A DNA stretch of 64,000 nucleotides. It comes from Eutypella sp. D-1. Its lineage: Eukaryota; Ascomycota; Sordariomycetes; Xylariales; Diatrypaceae. The notes beneath the pieces were generated by a model. It worked only from the letters and a program-made list of their open reading frames with translations, did no database searches and had not been told where the DNA came from. Both the position numbers and the translations under genes were made by a program. The stretch is from positions 124,001 through 188,000 of the forward strand of contig JAJTTP010000008.1 in the NCBI GenBank assembly GCA_023313575.1, read 5' to 3'. Of the stretch, positions 22,844 to 33,983 are shown in pieces; position 1 is the first letter of the stretch, and the number at the start of each line of letters is the position of its first letter.

Positions 22844-23107
22844 TCAAGCCTTCTTACCCTTCTTCCGCTCTTCAGCCTGGGCTGCGGCCTCCTTGGGGGA
22901 ACAGATCGGGCAGATATCATCGGTCGTGGGGAATTTCCTGGAGACTTTGCCCTCAGGGTCGCCGTTGATGATGCGTTCGGTGCACATCATAGCCGGGTTC
23001 ACCGTTTCCAGGTTCAGCATATTCGTCCAGCACTGGCTTTTCCGTACGAACTTGATGTGGTTCTCGTTTTTACACTTGGTGTAATAGAAGGCGTGGTAGG
23101 TGCACAT
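22844..23107 (-). CDS. Small cysteine-containing hypothetical protein
   Basis: An 87-codon single-exon frame beginning MCTYHAFYYTKC. It has six cysteines, including a C-x2-C pair (ICPIC) near the end, and a strongly basic, Glu/Lys-rich C-terminus (EERKKGKKA). Short fungal proteins starting with MCT/Y and a C-x-rich N-terminus are common but uncharacterised. No signal peptide is visible, so it is probably cytosolic. A TATA-like stretch (CTATATAAT, minus strand, near 23303-23312) lies about 200 bp upstream. Codon use and the coherent sequence favour a real gene, but nothing confirms it. Confidence 0.5.
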   Translation of the reverse strand: MCTYHAFYYTKCKNENHIKFVRKSQCWTNMLNLETVNPAMMCTERIINGDPEGKVSRKFPTTDDICPICSPKEAAAQAEERKKGKKA

Positions 23108-23866
23108 CTTGTCGTCTTTTGTTTCCTGATCGGGTTGAGAGGAGGGTTGGATGAGACCTGCTCTTCGGAAAAGTTATGATTGGCTTGTGTGATACGAAAC
23201 CTCCTTTGTCTTATGATTGTGATCAAGAGATGCTTGTTTTTCGGATATCTACTTGTCTGATGCCGAGTGAGTCAGTTCGTGAGAGGATGAGGATCGGACG
23301 ATCATTATATAGTGATGAGAATGTCCCAACATTGTTCTGATTAACAAGGCATGACTGAACAAGTGATAGTACAATTCATTGTTATCATACAGTACAGTTG
23401 AAAGCCCTTGTTTTTCAGAGAATCACAGAGCCTATTGTGAAGTTCTCAATAAGAAAGACAGTGCGAGAACAATGGGCGATTTATAAGGCAGACGTATACT
23501 CTATGAATAGAAACAATGAATACCACGATCGCGTTTGATATGACTGATAACAAAAGAAGAAGCTTCCTATTATCTCATTTCAGAACCGAAACAATGTTTG
23601 GCTTAACCTCCTCTCAGACCTAAGGCTGGTGAACCCTCGTTCTCCCACACAGCCAAACGAAAAATAAATTTCAAACACCTAGTCCATAGGACGGAATCAG
23701 GAGTTAAGTCTCGAAGAGATAGTAAATCATTTCGATGGAACACCGCCCTACTAATTTTCCATGATACTACATTTCAGGCGGAGAAATATTGGAGCAGATT
23801 GCGTCGCAAATCGCATTGGGGAAAGCATCGGTTCAGTTCGTCACGAAAGAGCAACGTGCAATCTAT
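23108..23866. other. Intergenic spacer
   Basis: This AT-rich sequence lies between the small cysteine protein and Dph1, both on the minus strand. It should carry the promoter of the former and the 3' UTR of the latter. Nothing else is seen. Confidence 0.45.
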
Positions 23867-25256
23867 TCAGTTCCTAACTTGAATATCTCTAGTCCGACCC
23901 AGCCCCTCCCTTGCGTAGTAGTCCATTGGATACACCCCCTTCTCTTTCCAATCCTGTCGCTCACCAAGGGCGACCAGCGCCTCGTAGGGGGTGAGCAAGG
24001 GTCTGGGAAACGCGTAGCCCCAGTCAATGCTTAGGCGGGGACAGGCAACCTGGACCCAGCACTCGACGTCGCTCATCATGGCGAGCTTGCCCGGGAAGAT
24101 CTCACTGAGCAAAAGGTTGACCCAAGGAATACCCATCTGCTTTAGTTTGGTTTCAATGAGGGCCATCGTGTGGGGATTACCCTGCCGGCCCAGCGAGCCG
24201 AGGATGAGGCCCCACTTCTTCGCCCCTTTTGCGGTTTGAATGGCGTCGCGCCGGAGCATTTGCATTTCCTCGTGCCCGTAAGTCTCCCGTGTCAGTTTCC
24301 GCGAGTACGGGTCGTACCGATAAGCCGGGATTGCCGGGTTGTGTATCATGATACTCTCGAGGTGGAAGCGGCCGTCGCCTAAGTAGAGGATGAGATAGAC
24401 GTTCTCTGAGTCGGGCAACCGCGGCGATGTGCACCCCAGGATCTCACCCTTGGAAAGCGGAGATATCTGTGGAATCAGGACACTGAAGCCGGCCTTTTCT
24501 AAGGTTGACCGGACTCCATGGATGGTGGCGTTAAATTGGATAGTGCCAACTATAGCAATCTTCTTGGGGGGCGCGAAATTTCGCTCCAGAGTAGCGAGCA
24601 AGTGAGAAGTATCTATGCTGATATCGACAAAAACGTAAAGCACCTTGATCTTGGTGACATCGACTGGAACGAGGCAGCTGTGCGCGTAATGAACGAGAAG
24701 GTCACACCCCAGTGCCCTCGCTGTGTAGTCGTCAATGCAGCAAGCTCCGTAGGTTACATCTCCCATGATTAGGGTCTCAACACCGGGACAGAACTGCGTA
24801 AGTATGTCCGAAATGGTTGTGGCAAATAACAGCAGCCCCTCGGGCATTTGCAAGGCCACCTTCTTCGCATCCGACGAGCGAATGCGATGGATCGTCTTAT
24901 GGATCTCAAAGGAATAATTGGATGGTAGAAGCGCTATCGCATTATTGATCTCTTGGTCATTCAAGATCTCAGGGGGTACCTGATTTAGTAGCCTCGGGGC
25001 TCTCCTCGGCTGTGAGACTACATGGTTGTCAGCATGCTCAACCGTACGTCCAAGGATCCAAGGCTTATCGTCATCCGAACTTACCTTGCACCGCCCCACT
25101 TTCTTCAAGCGAGGCGCCATTCTTTACTGCCGCGTTAGCAGCCGCTCTGCGTCCGATGAACCTCTTCTTGGGCTGTTTCAAGGCGGGAGATGGAGTTTGT
25201 GCCTCCTCTATATCTGCTGCGATGCCCAGATCCGACTGCGCCCGGTCTTCCTCCAT
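23867..25256 (-). CDS. DPH1: Dph1, 2-(3-amino-3-carboxypropyl)histidine synthase subunit 1
   Basis: Model: complement(23867..25017, 25085..25256), 440 aa. The first exon encodes a fungal-type basic leader ([17 protein letters not shown]). A 67-nt intron (GTAAGT donor, CATGTAG acceptor) joins it to [19 protein letters not shown], the conserved start of the Dph1/Dph2 fold. With Dph2, Dph1 performs the first step of diphthamide synthesis on EF2, transferring aminocarboxypropyl from S-adenosylmethionine through a non-classical radical [4Fe-4S] mechanism. The three cluster cysteines are visible in [24 protein letters not shown] and [14 protein letters not shown]. Other landmarks are [12 protein letters not shown] and [12 protein letters not shown]. 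An ATG at 25120 starts the downstream frame without the intron, but the conserved leader supports the spliced start at 25256. Confidence 0.92.
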
Positions 25257-25736
25257 GATTTTCGATATATGCTTCGAAAATTTAAACAGCTAACTCTATC
25301 TGGTGGTGGGGCAGCGTAGATAGTCTAGAATCCTGGTTTGCTTGTGGATAAGAAGTGTAGTCCCAAGGTCAGGACGGAATTAAACAATAGGTAATTCCGA
25401 GCGCCAGTGTGAGTCCGTTACGCTTATTGTAAAGACCTCTCTCTATTTGCCATTATGATGAGAAGAAGATCAGATAGATGATGGTGCGATACATCCAGAA
25501 AACTATGATTTGATGCTTGATGGACAAATGCATGTGCTCGCTTAAAGAAATACGACCCCACCCATATGCGATGAAAGTAACAGCCCCGATATATGCATGC
25601 TTACCCCTTAAAATTCGGTCGTTATCTAGGTAAACATCTTGACATAGAAAAGCAACATTTAATTCCTTGAAGTCGGCTCAGTCGATGTGACAACATCAAT
25701 TACAATGGGGCCCACCGACATAATGAGTAGAGAGCT
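25257..25736. other. Intergenic spacer upstream of Dph1
   Basis: Promoter side of Dph1 and downstream side of the F-box pseudogene. There is no ORF or repeat worth naming. Confidence 0.4.
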
Positions 25737-26698
25737 TCACCACTTTGTCCATGGTTCACTATGGGTGCCATTTGAAGACGCGAGCCTTGGCGAGGATCCT
25801 TCGGGACAAATTCCATTCGAGATGGAGGGTTTATGCCAACAGTGCCCAATATCCAAGTCTACTGATATTAACCTACAAAGTATGACTCTCCACCTCGTTC
25901 TTAGTAGCATTGCGCATGATATATTCGAAACAACAGGATACGACCCGGCGCTCACATGGCAAGCTCTCAATGACATCACGGACCTCAGATTAGGTGCCAA
26001 TCCCCGTACCAAGTAGTGTATGGCCTCTTCGTGGTGATCCAGTGGGTAATGATCCAAACCGTCATCATAGAAGGGGACAGCGATGCTGGAAATGCATGGC
26101 GAGGTCGCAATAGAAAGGTTGTCTGGATCCATGTTGCGAGGACGTTCTTCATTCTCATCCTGGTAGAGACTCTGTAGATTGAAGGTATGGAGGTGGAGAC
26201 GACTTTGAGGGTGGTGCTCTCGCATGGCTGAGAGCAGGCAAGGTGGAACTCGGGTCTGTGGAACCCATACCAAATCTCTGAGCCCTGAAAGACGACTCAA
26301 AAACTGAGCTAGCGGCATCCATGGTCGTTCATAAGCCTTCTTCTCTTCTGGGTTGGCGAGTAGTGGCGTTGAATATCTGTGGTAGGAAGCCCAATCTTTT
26401 GAGAGTTCGCAGAACTCGTCATCATCAGTGTCGGCCCACCATCTACTGTCTTCGGGAGCAGTCCTATATGACTTTTCTTCTTCATCAGGGATCATAGTCC
26501 CTACAACTTTAACGACTTGAACGTAGCGATAGCGCCCATCGATGTGTAGTATTCTATCCCATTGCTCTATATCACGATGTAGTTTCTCGGGATCTCGCCA
26601 GTTGAAGAATATGCGGAAAAAGCGATGTATTGGCACACCTGATCGAGGACATGTAGCGGCAACCGCTCTAAAGCTGAAGTAGACGGGGCTGAAGTCAT
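25737..26698 (-). pseudogene. Decayed fungal F-box-domain gene
   Basis: From the ATG at 26698 the minus strand reads a typical F-box start (LERLPLHVLDQVCQYIA). That frame then stops, and the family sequence resumes in another frame as RFFRIFFNWRDPEKLHRDIE, skipping about 20-25 residues normally found between these blocks. The long frame that follows keeps other family signatures: ILHIDGRYRYVQVVKVVG, LSRLSGLRDLVWVPQTRVPP, LHLHTFNLQSLYQ and LSIATSPC. It loses similarity after GLAPNLRSV and ends about halfway through the expected length. A deletion with a frame change plus a lost C-terminal half point to a pseudogene. F-box proteins of this fungal expansion are substrate adaptors of SCF ubiquitin ligases and often decay. 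An unusual intron could rescue the N-terminus, but I see no good donor. Confidence 0.6.
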
Positions 26699-27067
26699 AG
26701 TATTTGTTATAGTAGCTGAAATCATATAGTAAGGGTATAAGTATCGTATTCCGCTACCAAGTGGGTGTACACACGAAGTGATGGCTTTTAGAAGGAGTAC
26801 CTAGGTAGCCTGCTAGCTGGAGGATGAGTTAAAGTTGTTTAGTCGCGCGCGCCCTCTTGCGCTATACAGGGTCCACGGCGGGTCCCGTCTACTACATACA
26901 AACCCATTTCTTTATTCAAGTTAATCGACCCCGCCGTCTCCCACCCGCCTTCACTTCTTTCCAAGTGCACAATTAGCCCTCGAAATTTTCAAGGGGTAAA
27001 AAGTATTAATTAATCGGGTTACTTTTTTATAATAGACTATCTCATACTTCGTATATATCGATCAATT
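26699..27067. other. Divergent intergenic region
   Basis: Separates the F-box pseudogene (-) from the RidA-like gene (+). It is AT-rich near 27000-27060, which is the probable RidA promoter. No other feature. Confidence 0.4.
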
Positions 27068-27622
27068 ATGTCGCACTTGACCTACTACAACTACGATGGC
27101 GTGGGCAAGCGGAACCAAGCGAAGTTCAAGTACAGCCAGGCGGTTCGTGTAGGCGACCGCACCGAGTGCTCAGGACAGGGTAAGTCCACACTAGATCCCC
27201 GCACCCCCTCCCCCCTGCGGTGAAATCGCAGGGAAAAGAAACCCACCCAACCCTCCGGACAGACCCCCCGGACAAAACCGAAGAAAAATCATATTTCGTC
27301 TGACAACGAGAATCACGTGGCCACAGGCGGATGGGATCCGGCGACGGGAGAGATCGACCGGGAGATTAACGCGCAGATCGACCGGGCGTTCGCGAACGTG
27401 GAGCTGAACCTGCGGGACGCGGGGGGCAAGGGGTGGGAGCAGGTGTTCCGGGTGAACTCGTACCACGTGCCGCTCAACAACGAGGCGATGGAGGCCATGG
27501 TGCGCAACTTCCGCAAGTACATGCCGGGCCATGAGCCGCTGTGGACTTGCGTCGGCGTCTCGCGCCTCGGCGAGGACGACATGCGCGTCGAGATCGAGGT
27601 CGTCGCGCACGACCCGAAATAA
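27068..27622 (+). CDS. RidA/YjgF-YER057c/UK114-family protein
   Basis: Model: join(27068..27179, 27327..27622), 135 aa, with one 147-nt intron (GTAAGT...CCACAG) that splits a Gly codon. The protein has the size and layout of the RidA fold: FKYSQAVRVGDRTECSGQGG, DPATGEIDREINAQIDRAFANVELNLRDAG, then a C-terminal PLWTCVGVSRLGEDDMRVEIEVVA in place of the canonical R-x-x-x-x-x-x-L...VEIE ending. Classical members hydrolyse reactive enamine/imine intermediates. This one lacks the classical P-x-R-S-A-V-x-V stretch (here GHEPLWTCVGVSRLG), so it may belong to a divergent fungal subgroup with another substrate. The coding region is markedly GC-rich compared with its surroundings. Confidence 0.8.
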
Positions 27623-27841
27623 GTGCATGGATGGAATGAATGAATCAATGAATTGATAATCGGTATATTGCCCGCTCTTCTAAGACGGGGGGCGTGTATC
27701 ACCATGGCTATTGTAGGCGTCATGAGTAAGCTAATTTTTGACTTCGAGGGTTGTTCTGATATTCAAATCGGATCAAGCATATGAGCATTAGATTCGATCA
27801 CATATCGTAAGATTAGTTAATTACATCGTAGGTCATATGGA

Positions 27842-28081
27842 CTACAGCGCCAAGTCCGCCACGAAGCAGACAGCAGCCAGACCCACCGCCCCGAACGCGG
27901 CACCCAGAGCCCCGCGCATATCCCTCGCCGACGTAGCGCCGGCCGTGACGACGGGCATGGGCGTGGATGTCGAGGACGGGGAAATGGGGAGGCTGGACGA
28001 CGCCGACGCGTTCGGACTTCCGCTTCCACTTCCGCTTCCGCTTGCGCCTCCACCAGCACCTTCATCACCGGACCCGCAGCT
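27842..28081 (-). other. In-frame post-stop extension of the epimerase gene encoding a GPI-type tail
   Basis: Directly after the epimerase TAG at 28082-28084, the same frame continues for 79 codons before a TAG at 27842-27844. The translation begins SCGSGDEGAGGG, then (SG) repeats, then an Ser/Thr/Pro stalk (SSSLPISPSSTSTPMP) and a hydrophobic C-terminus (GALGAAFGAVGLAAV with a short end). That order, linker, stalk, small-residue site and hydrophobic tail, is how fungal GPI-anchored proteins end. It could be translated by readthrough or after removal of a 42-nt in-frame segment with a poor GTCCTC donor and a TCGTAG acceptor. Alternatively the TAG is a recent mutation or a sequencing error. 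Confidence 0.5.
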
Positions 28082-29376
28082 CTACGACGAGTTGACGGAG
28101 AAGACGTAGCTGGCCTGGAGGACGTAAGGGTCGCCGCCAGGGCCGAAGATGTGGCGGGACTCGCGGCCCCACTCGGGGTGGTTGACGGCGTCGATCCAGT
28201 CCTCGACCTCGAGCACGACGCAGCCGTACTTCTCGACGAAGCGGCTGCGGTCTGGGTTGTCGGAGCCCTGGCCCTCCGATTTGATCGGCCACGATCCGTT
28301 TTGCGCCACGCACCCGTACACCTGGAAGGCTTCCTGGTCCGTGTACACGTCTACCTGGATGCCCGACCACGGCGAGGCCAGCGTCGCCACCGGCGCCGCC
28401 CGCCAGTCGTAGGCTCCGCCCCGGTTTACCAGCCAGCAGTTATCTACGACAATAGTTAGCGGATAGGCCAGTGCGCCAAGCTGAAAGTGAGAAAAATAGA
28501 TAGGCTTAGCTTACCGTAACCGGTGCAGTTGAAGCCGCAGTTGCCCAGGGCCTCGGGCTTGTCGAGGTCGGCGCCGAGCTGCTTGGGAGCGGACCAGAAG
28601 TCGTTGACGGAGCCCTTCTCGTTAGCCAGGATGTCGCCGGTGGGGATAAGAATGTTGTCCACGCCGACGCGCTGGCCGCTGTAGGGCAAGTGAAGGGTAT
28701 GGTTCAGGACGGTGTCGGTCTCCTCGTTGGCGAAGCCGTCGAGGTTCCAGTAGGCGTGACTGCTGAGCATGATGGGGGTCTTCTTGGTGGTGGCGATGGC
28801 GACCATCTTGAAGTCCCAGGTGGAGTCGTGCACGGTGTAAGTGACGTAGGAGATGACCTCGCCCGGGAAGCCCTGTTCGCCATCCGGGTCAACAATGGAG
28901 AAGGTGATGCTGTCCTCGGTATGGGAGACAATGGTGAAATTGCGGTAGTCCCAGCCATTGGGCCCACCGTGCAGGGTGTCGGCGCCATCGGGAGCCTCCG
29001 GAGTCTCGTTCTCGTTGGGCAGGACGTGGTAGGTCTCGCCGTCGATCTCGAATGTGCTGTTCTTGATGCGGTTCGCGTACCGGCCGGGAACGCTACCAAG
29101 GTGAGGATGAACCGCGGGGTCCTCGTACTTGGCAGCGTTGTCCCAGCCAACAATGATATCCCTCTCGACATCGTGCTGGTCCTTAATCAGGAGCTTGGTA
29201 ATGGCGGCGCCATAGGGGATGAAGGCGGCCTTAATGCTGTCGGTGGAGATCCAATAGAACCCATTCTCATCCGGGCCCACCGGCGCCGAGGTATTGTACT
29301 CGCGCGTGGTGAGCTGGGCGGAAGTAATTGGGAGTAGGAGAGCGCCCAATGTGGCGAGGCAAGTGGGGACACGCAT
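28082..29376 (-). CDS. Secreted aldose 1-epimerase (galactose mutarotase family)
   Basis: Model: complement(28082..28443, 28515..29376), 407 aa, one 71-nt intron (GTAAGC...GTCGTAG) splitting an Asp codon. A signal peptide covers residues 1-20 (MRVPTCLATLGALLLPITSA). The mature part has the mutarotase beta-sandwich landmarks: PYGAAITKLLIKDQ, VPGRYANRIKNSTF, DTLHGGPNGWDYRNF with the catalytic-type His, SSHAYWNLDGF, and a late EVEDWIDAVNHPEWGRES segment where the general base Glu is expected. It interconverts alpha and beta anomers of aldoses, here outside the cell. Several N-x-S/T sites agree with secretion. The frame stops at TAG (28082) right after the last strand (VLQASYVFSVNSS), but the next 79 in-frame codons encode a GPI-like tail (see separate entry). 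The coding region is GC-rich. Confidence 0.85.
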
Positions 29377-32134
29377 ATTGAGAGAGGTTTATTGTCGCTA
29401 TACCACAAAAATGCGCGCGCGAGTTTTGTTGATGTCTTACTTACACTTAGCCCGTGACCTTGGAGTTGAAAGGCAGGTAACGCGGGAGGCGGAGGGAGAG
29501 GAAGAGAAGCACCCCGGGGTAACGAACGTGGAAAACCAACCGAGATTATATATATACATAAGATACTAATTAAGTAGTCCTGAAAAGTTACTTATGCATG
29601 CGTCCAGCCGATCATCGTACTACTCTAGCGATCTAGGTGAGTACCCCAGTCGCGAGGCTGCCAGGGACCCCGGGACGGAGAAATTTGGGTGAGAGGATTG
29701 AGAGATGTGAGGTGTGCGGGCAATGTCCGTAAGAAATCCAGCTAATTGCTTACATGTACAAATAGGAACTTACCTTATACTACACGTACTTAAGTAGAAT
29801 GGAATTTCCTGGATCAAGCTTTTTGGAGACCGGAATTGTAATTGGATGGAACAAAACAAAATGCGAATCTCTCCACACCGGGTTTACCCCATGGAGGGAC
29901 AAGTTGGGGTAACGAGGCTTGCAAGGTACTTAGATACTGCTAATAAATCCTACGGGCCCGGGCTTGTGTTTCTGTGATGAGTGCCCAGGTGATACTTAGC
30001 TTGTTTATAAGCAGCCAGGGCTGCCAGGAAAGCGGAAGTACGCGCTAATTGGCGTGTTGGAATGTATATACTCAGCCCAAGTTCATCGGTATTCTCCATA
30101 TTACTCGGCCTCGGCTCTATTATGTGTGTAGGTATGGCACGTCCACCAATATGAGGAGTTTACAGTGGCCGTTACCTACCTACGGCCCGGGATACTGGGG
30201 AATGTAACGGTGCACGCCCAGCCCCCCCCCCCCCGCGCCAGTTTGTATATAAAGGCATGACCCGATCTCACTTGTCGCTTATTAGCAGAGAGCAAGTAAC
30301 ATCGGGAAGCACAAACTGACGAAGTTCGGGTGATGGGCTATTGTCTCGTTACGCGAATTCGGAGCCAGCATAAGATGACGTGCTTGCTTCGAGTTTGCAG
30401 GCAAACCTGCAGATCGTCATTGTGCAAAGCAACAAAAAAAACAAAAACGCCCAGCCTCCCCTGTCGTCGCGTGTGGTGTGGTCGTATTGACCGTTTTATA
30501 CATTACGTACCTAGCCCGCAACCGCACCGCTCATTGCTAGCCTATGGAGCTTTCTCCTGAATGCTTGAATCGGTGTTTAGGTGTTTGTTATACCGAGCCC
30601 AAAGAAATAAAAATGCTGCGCCAGTGACCTCATCGCGGGAGTGGCTTTTCGATGACGCTAACAAGCCGACAAAGTCGTTTTTGACGACATCTTCTCTTTT
30701 CGGCTTCCGAAGTACAATACATAAACCGCTTGAATATTACTACTACATAACTTTCACAAAGCCCCAAGCCAGAAACAAACCCCTTACTTCTCCCTTGTCG
30801 CCGTCATCTCCCCAATGCGGGGTAGGGCTGTCAGCTGCCTCTTCACGTTAGCTCCGATTACAGAGCGGACGGGTCATATGTATGTAAGTATGTAGTCTAC
30901 TAACCAGGGTAGCTGGACTGGCAGGAGAGCCTGGTTTTTGAATATATATCGCTGGAGAACTTCTGTTTTCTTCCGCCGTGCCAACTATATACGTACGAAG
31001 AGCGAGCCCAACGCGGCGGGAACTAGAGCCTTAATCCATACCTACTTAGCATAAGCGAGCCATTAAGATGTCACGATTCCCAACTAACCGGCCTATCTAA
31101 GTACCTAGGTATGTAGGTGTATGTACATACGTAAGGCATACGCCGCAAGTTCAAGCTGGTCGAGTAAGCCGCCGTTATATTAGAACGAACAACCCCCGAT
31201 GGCCAACGTTACACACGAGGCGACTAGTCACGAGCCCTTCGGCCTGCGACTTTCGCCGAAAAGGATCGAGGCTACGCTACTCCTCGAGGCGCTAGCTACA
31301 TTAGAATGATGAGAAATGGCTGGGATCAGCTGCGAGCGGAGCGGTCTGGGGGTGATGAGTTTGATTGGCGGTCTCTGGATTGCTTCGTACAATGGGTCAG
31401 ATGAGTGAGTATTATATATATATATATCTACGTGAGTACACACACATAGTATATAAAGTCTGCATCACCCCGGCTCACCGACCGATCTATTGGGCGCCGT
31501 CTGTTTCATACACAGTTTCTCTCTCTCCCTCCCTCAGAGCTGTTGTTTCGCCTGCGTAATACGTAGGAGTTGGTAGTTTACCAGTCTAGATCACGGGGCG
31601 GCAAGACACGCATCAACTTGAGATAGAAAAGGGAGCGGAAAACGTATCGCTGAGACTTCTCGTCTCAGGCGTACCAAGTAGGAACGTGAGGAGTGCAGAA
31701 TGGGACAGCGTATTATCGCTCAAATGTGCTTATTTTCGAGACAATTGAAACTGTATTATCGAGGTACCCGAGAACCAGGCTATTTCAGTAGACATCTTTG
31801 GAGTCCCCAATGAAATCAGACCAGATAGTTATATATCCGTTTCCATCAAGATCACCCTACCCGATACGGATAAACAGTTGGGGGCAGATATAATTGACGG
31901 AAGTAGTCACACCATGGCAGCCGTGATATACGGAACAAAGGTATTGATTGGTAGCTGATCCTCAAAGAAGCGACCGGTACTCCCAAGACGGACAAATCTA
32001 GACAGACCTATACACAACTTCTTCGCGCTAAGCTGGCTGCAACCCCCGGTGCTGCTCTTTCCCTTCTCTCATCACTTGCCCCCCACGTAGGCGCGCGCGC
32101 GCAGTAAATCGAACAACAATTAAAACGAAAACAA
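29377..32134. other. Gene-free 2.8-kb region
   Basis: No gene is supported. It includes a C13 run (30222-30234), a good TATA element (30246-30254) without a recognisable ORF after it, a short (TA)n tract near 31412-31427 and several palindromic TACCTAGGTA-type motifs near 31100. The ORFs at 30330-30851 show no domain. The minus-strand TATA-like ATATATATAA at about 29548-29557 could serve the epimerase gene. Confidence 0.45.
30246..30254 (+). promoter_or_regulatory. Orphan TATA box
   Basis: TATATAAAG follows a C13 run and is followed about 85 bp later by an ATG opening a 76-codon Cys/Arg-rich frame with no known features. It may drive a non-coding or very short transcript. Confidence 0.25.
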
Positions 32135-33924
32135 TCATACGTCGACGAGGTTCTCCTCGTCAACCGGGCCGTCCGTGTCCTTAACGCCCTTGTCGTTCCG
32201 CTCCTTGCCCTTGCCCTTGCGGTCGCCGCCGCCGGCAGACCGCTGATAGAACTCCTGGATGACCTTGGCCGGGATACGGTTGAGCAGCTCCTTGGGGTAG
32301 ATGCGGAGCAGGCTCCAGGCGATGTCGAGAGAGTCGAAGATCGACCGGTGCTCGTACGCCCCCTGCGTCACGAACTGCCGCTCGAACTTCTCCAGGAACT
32401 CCAGCGACAGCTTGTCCTCCGCCGACAGCGCCTCCTCACCAACCACCGCCTTCATCGCCGCCGCGTCACGCCCGATCGCGTACTTGGCGTACAGCTGGTT
32501 CGACACGTCACCGTGGTCCTTGCGCGTCATGCCCTCGCCAATGGCCGACTTCATCAGCCGCGACAGCGACGGTAGCACGTTGATAGGCGGGTATACGCCG
32601 CGGTTGTCCAGCTGGCGATCGACGAAGATCTGGCCCTCCGTGATGTAGCCCGTAAGATCCGGAATGGGGTGCGTAATATCATCGTTAGGCATGGTCAGGA
32701 TGGGAATCTGCGTAATGGAGCCGTTGCGCCCGTTGACACGGCCGGCCCGTTCGTAGATGGTGGACAAATCCGTGTACATGTAACCAGGGTAGCCACGTCG
32801 GCCCGGCACTTCTTCTCGGGCAGCGGAGACTTCTCGAAGGGCATCACAGTAGGCGGACAAATCGGTGAGAATAACTAGGACGTGCTTCTCGAGCTGGTAG
32901 GCATAGTATTCGGCGGTCGTAAGCGCAAGACGAGGCGTAATGATACGCTCGATACTAGAAACATGTTAGTATCTGGCGAGGAACAATATCTGGAGCAATA
33001 CAACGTACGTAGGATCGTTAGCAAGGTTGAGGAATAGTGTGACACGTTCCAGACTGCCGTTCTCTTCAAAGTCGCGCGTGAAGAACCGCGCAGTTTCCAA
33101 GTTGACACCCATGGCAGCAAACACGATAGAGAAGTTCTCCTCGTGGTCGTCGTGCACGCCCTTGTTGGTAGCACCCTGCTGCTTAACCAAACTAGCCTGT
33201 CGGCAAATCTGAGCGGCGATCTCGTTGTGTGGTAGACCGGCAGCGGAGAAAATGGGGATCTTTTGGCCTCGAGCGATAGAGTTCATGGTGTCGATGGTCG
33301 AGATACCGGTGGAGATCATTTCTTCTGGATATTCCTGGGGGATGGATGAGTTTTGGAGAAGCTTAACAAGGCGGAATAGGGATATATATGCAACGTACTC
33401 GCGAGAAGGGGTTGATGGGGCTACCGTTGATGTCGAGGTAGTCTTCGGCAAGGACCTTAGGTCCCTTGTCGATGGCCCGACCAGATCCATCGAAGATACG
33501 TCCCAACATATCCTCCGACACACCTAGCTTCAGACTATGCCCCGTGAACTCGACCTTCGTCTTCTTGACATCGATACCGGACGTCCCCTCGAAGACTTGG
33601 ACGACAGCTCGGCTACCTATAACGATGACGGAGGAAGAATCTCATCAGTACTCGGCGTCTACAGGTCATGGCGAAGGGGTTTCCTGGACAGCGAGTTCAA
33701 GAGTGCTGATTAAGAGTGATTAGGCTGGGTTCTCTTTCCTCACCTCGAGCTTCAAGGACCTGGCCCGATCGCTCAGTGCCATCGGGAAGAGTCAAGGTGA
33801 CAATTTCATTATAGCGCGGGAATTTGACATCTTCCAAGATGACCAGAGGACCGTTAACACCGCCGATCGTATTATACCGGATTCGAGGTACGACGGAGTA
33901 CGACGAGGACTCTCGAGGGTCCAT
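32135..33924 (-). CDS. VMA2: V-type proton ATPase catalytic-sector subunit B
   Basis: Model: complement(32135..32954, 33009..33334, 33399..33616, 33744..33924), 514 aa, all four exons in phase. Subunit B is the nucleotide-binding, non-catalytic partner of subunit A in the V1 hexamer on vacuolar and endosomal membranes. Diagnostic segments are [74 protein letters not shown] (in place of a P-loop), [42 protein letters not shown] and [19 protein letters not shown]. The C-terminal 40 residues are a Lys/Gly/Asp-rich tail, as usual in fungi. Introns of 127, 64 and 54 nt use GTGAGG, GTACGT and GTACGT donors. A TATA element sits 50 bp upstream of the ATG. Confidence 0.97.
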
Positions 33925-33973
33925 GGCGGGCGAAGGAGGGGAGGAGGGGAGGAGGGGCGGAGAGGCGGAGAGG

Positions 33974-33983
33974 CTTTATATAG
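33974..33983 (-). promoter_or_regulatory. TATA box of the V-ATPase subunit B gene
   Basis: The minus strand reads CTATATAAAG about 50 bp upstream of the ATG at 33924, so the leader would be short. Confidence 0.45.

Noticed and set aside
27841..28109. 90-codon plus-strand ORF rich in Ala, Pro and Leu
   Set aside because: It is the antisense of the epimerase tail region; the minus strand gives the more sensible linker, stalk and GPI-like signal.
28690..29337. 215-codon plus-strand ORF across the epimerase gene
   Set aside because: Antisense shadow of the GC-rich epimerase coding exon.
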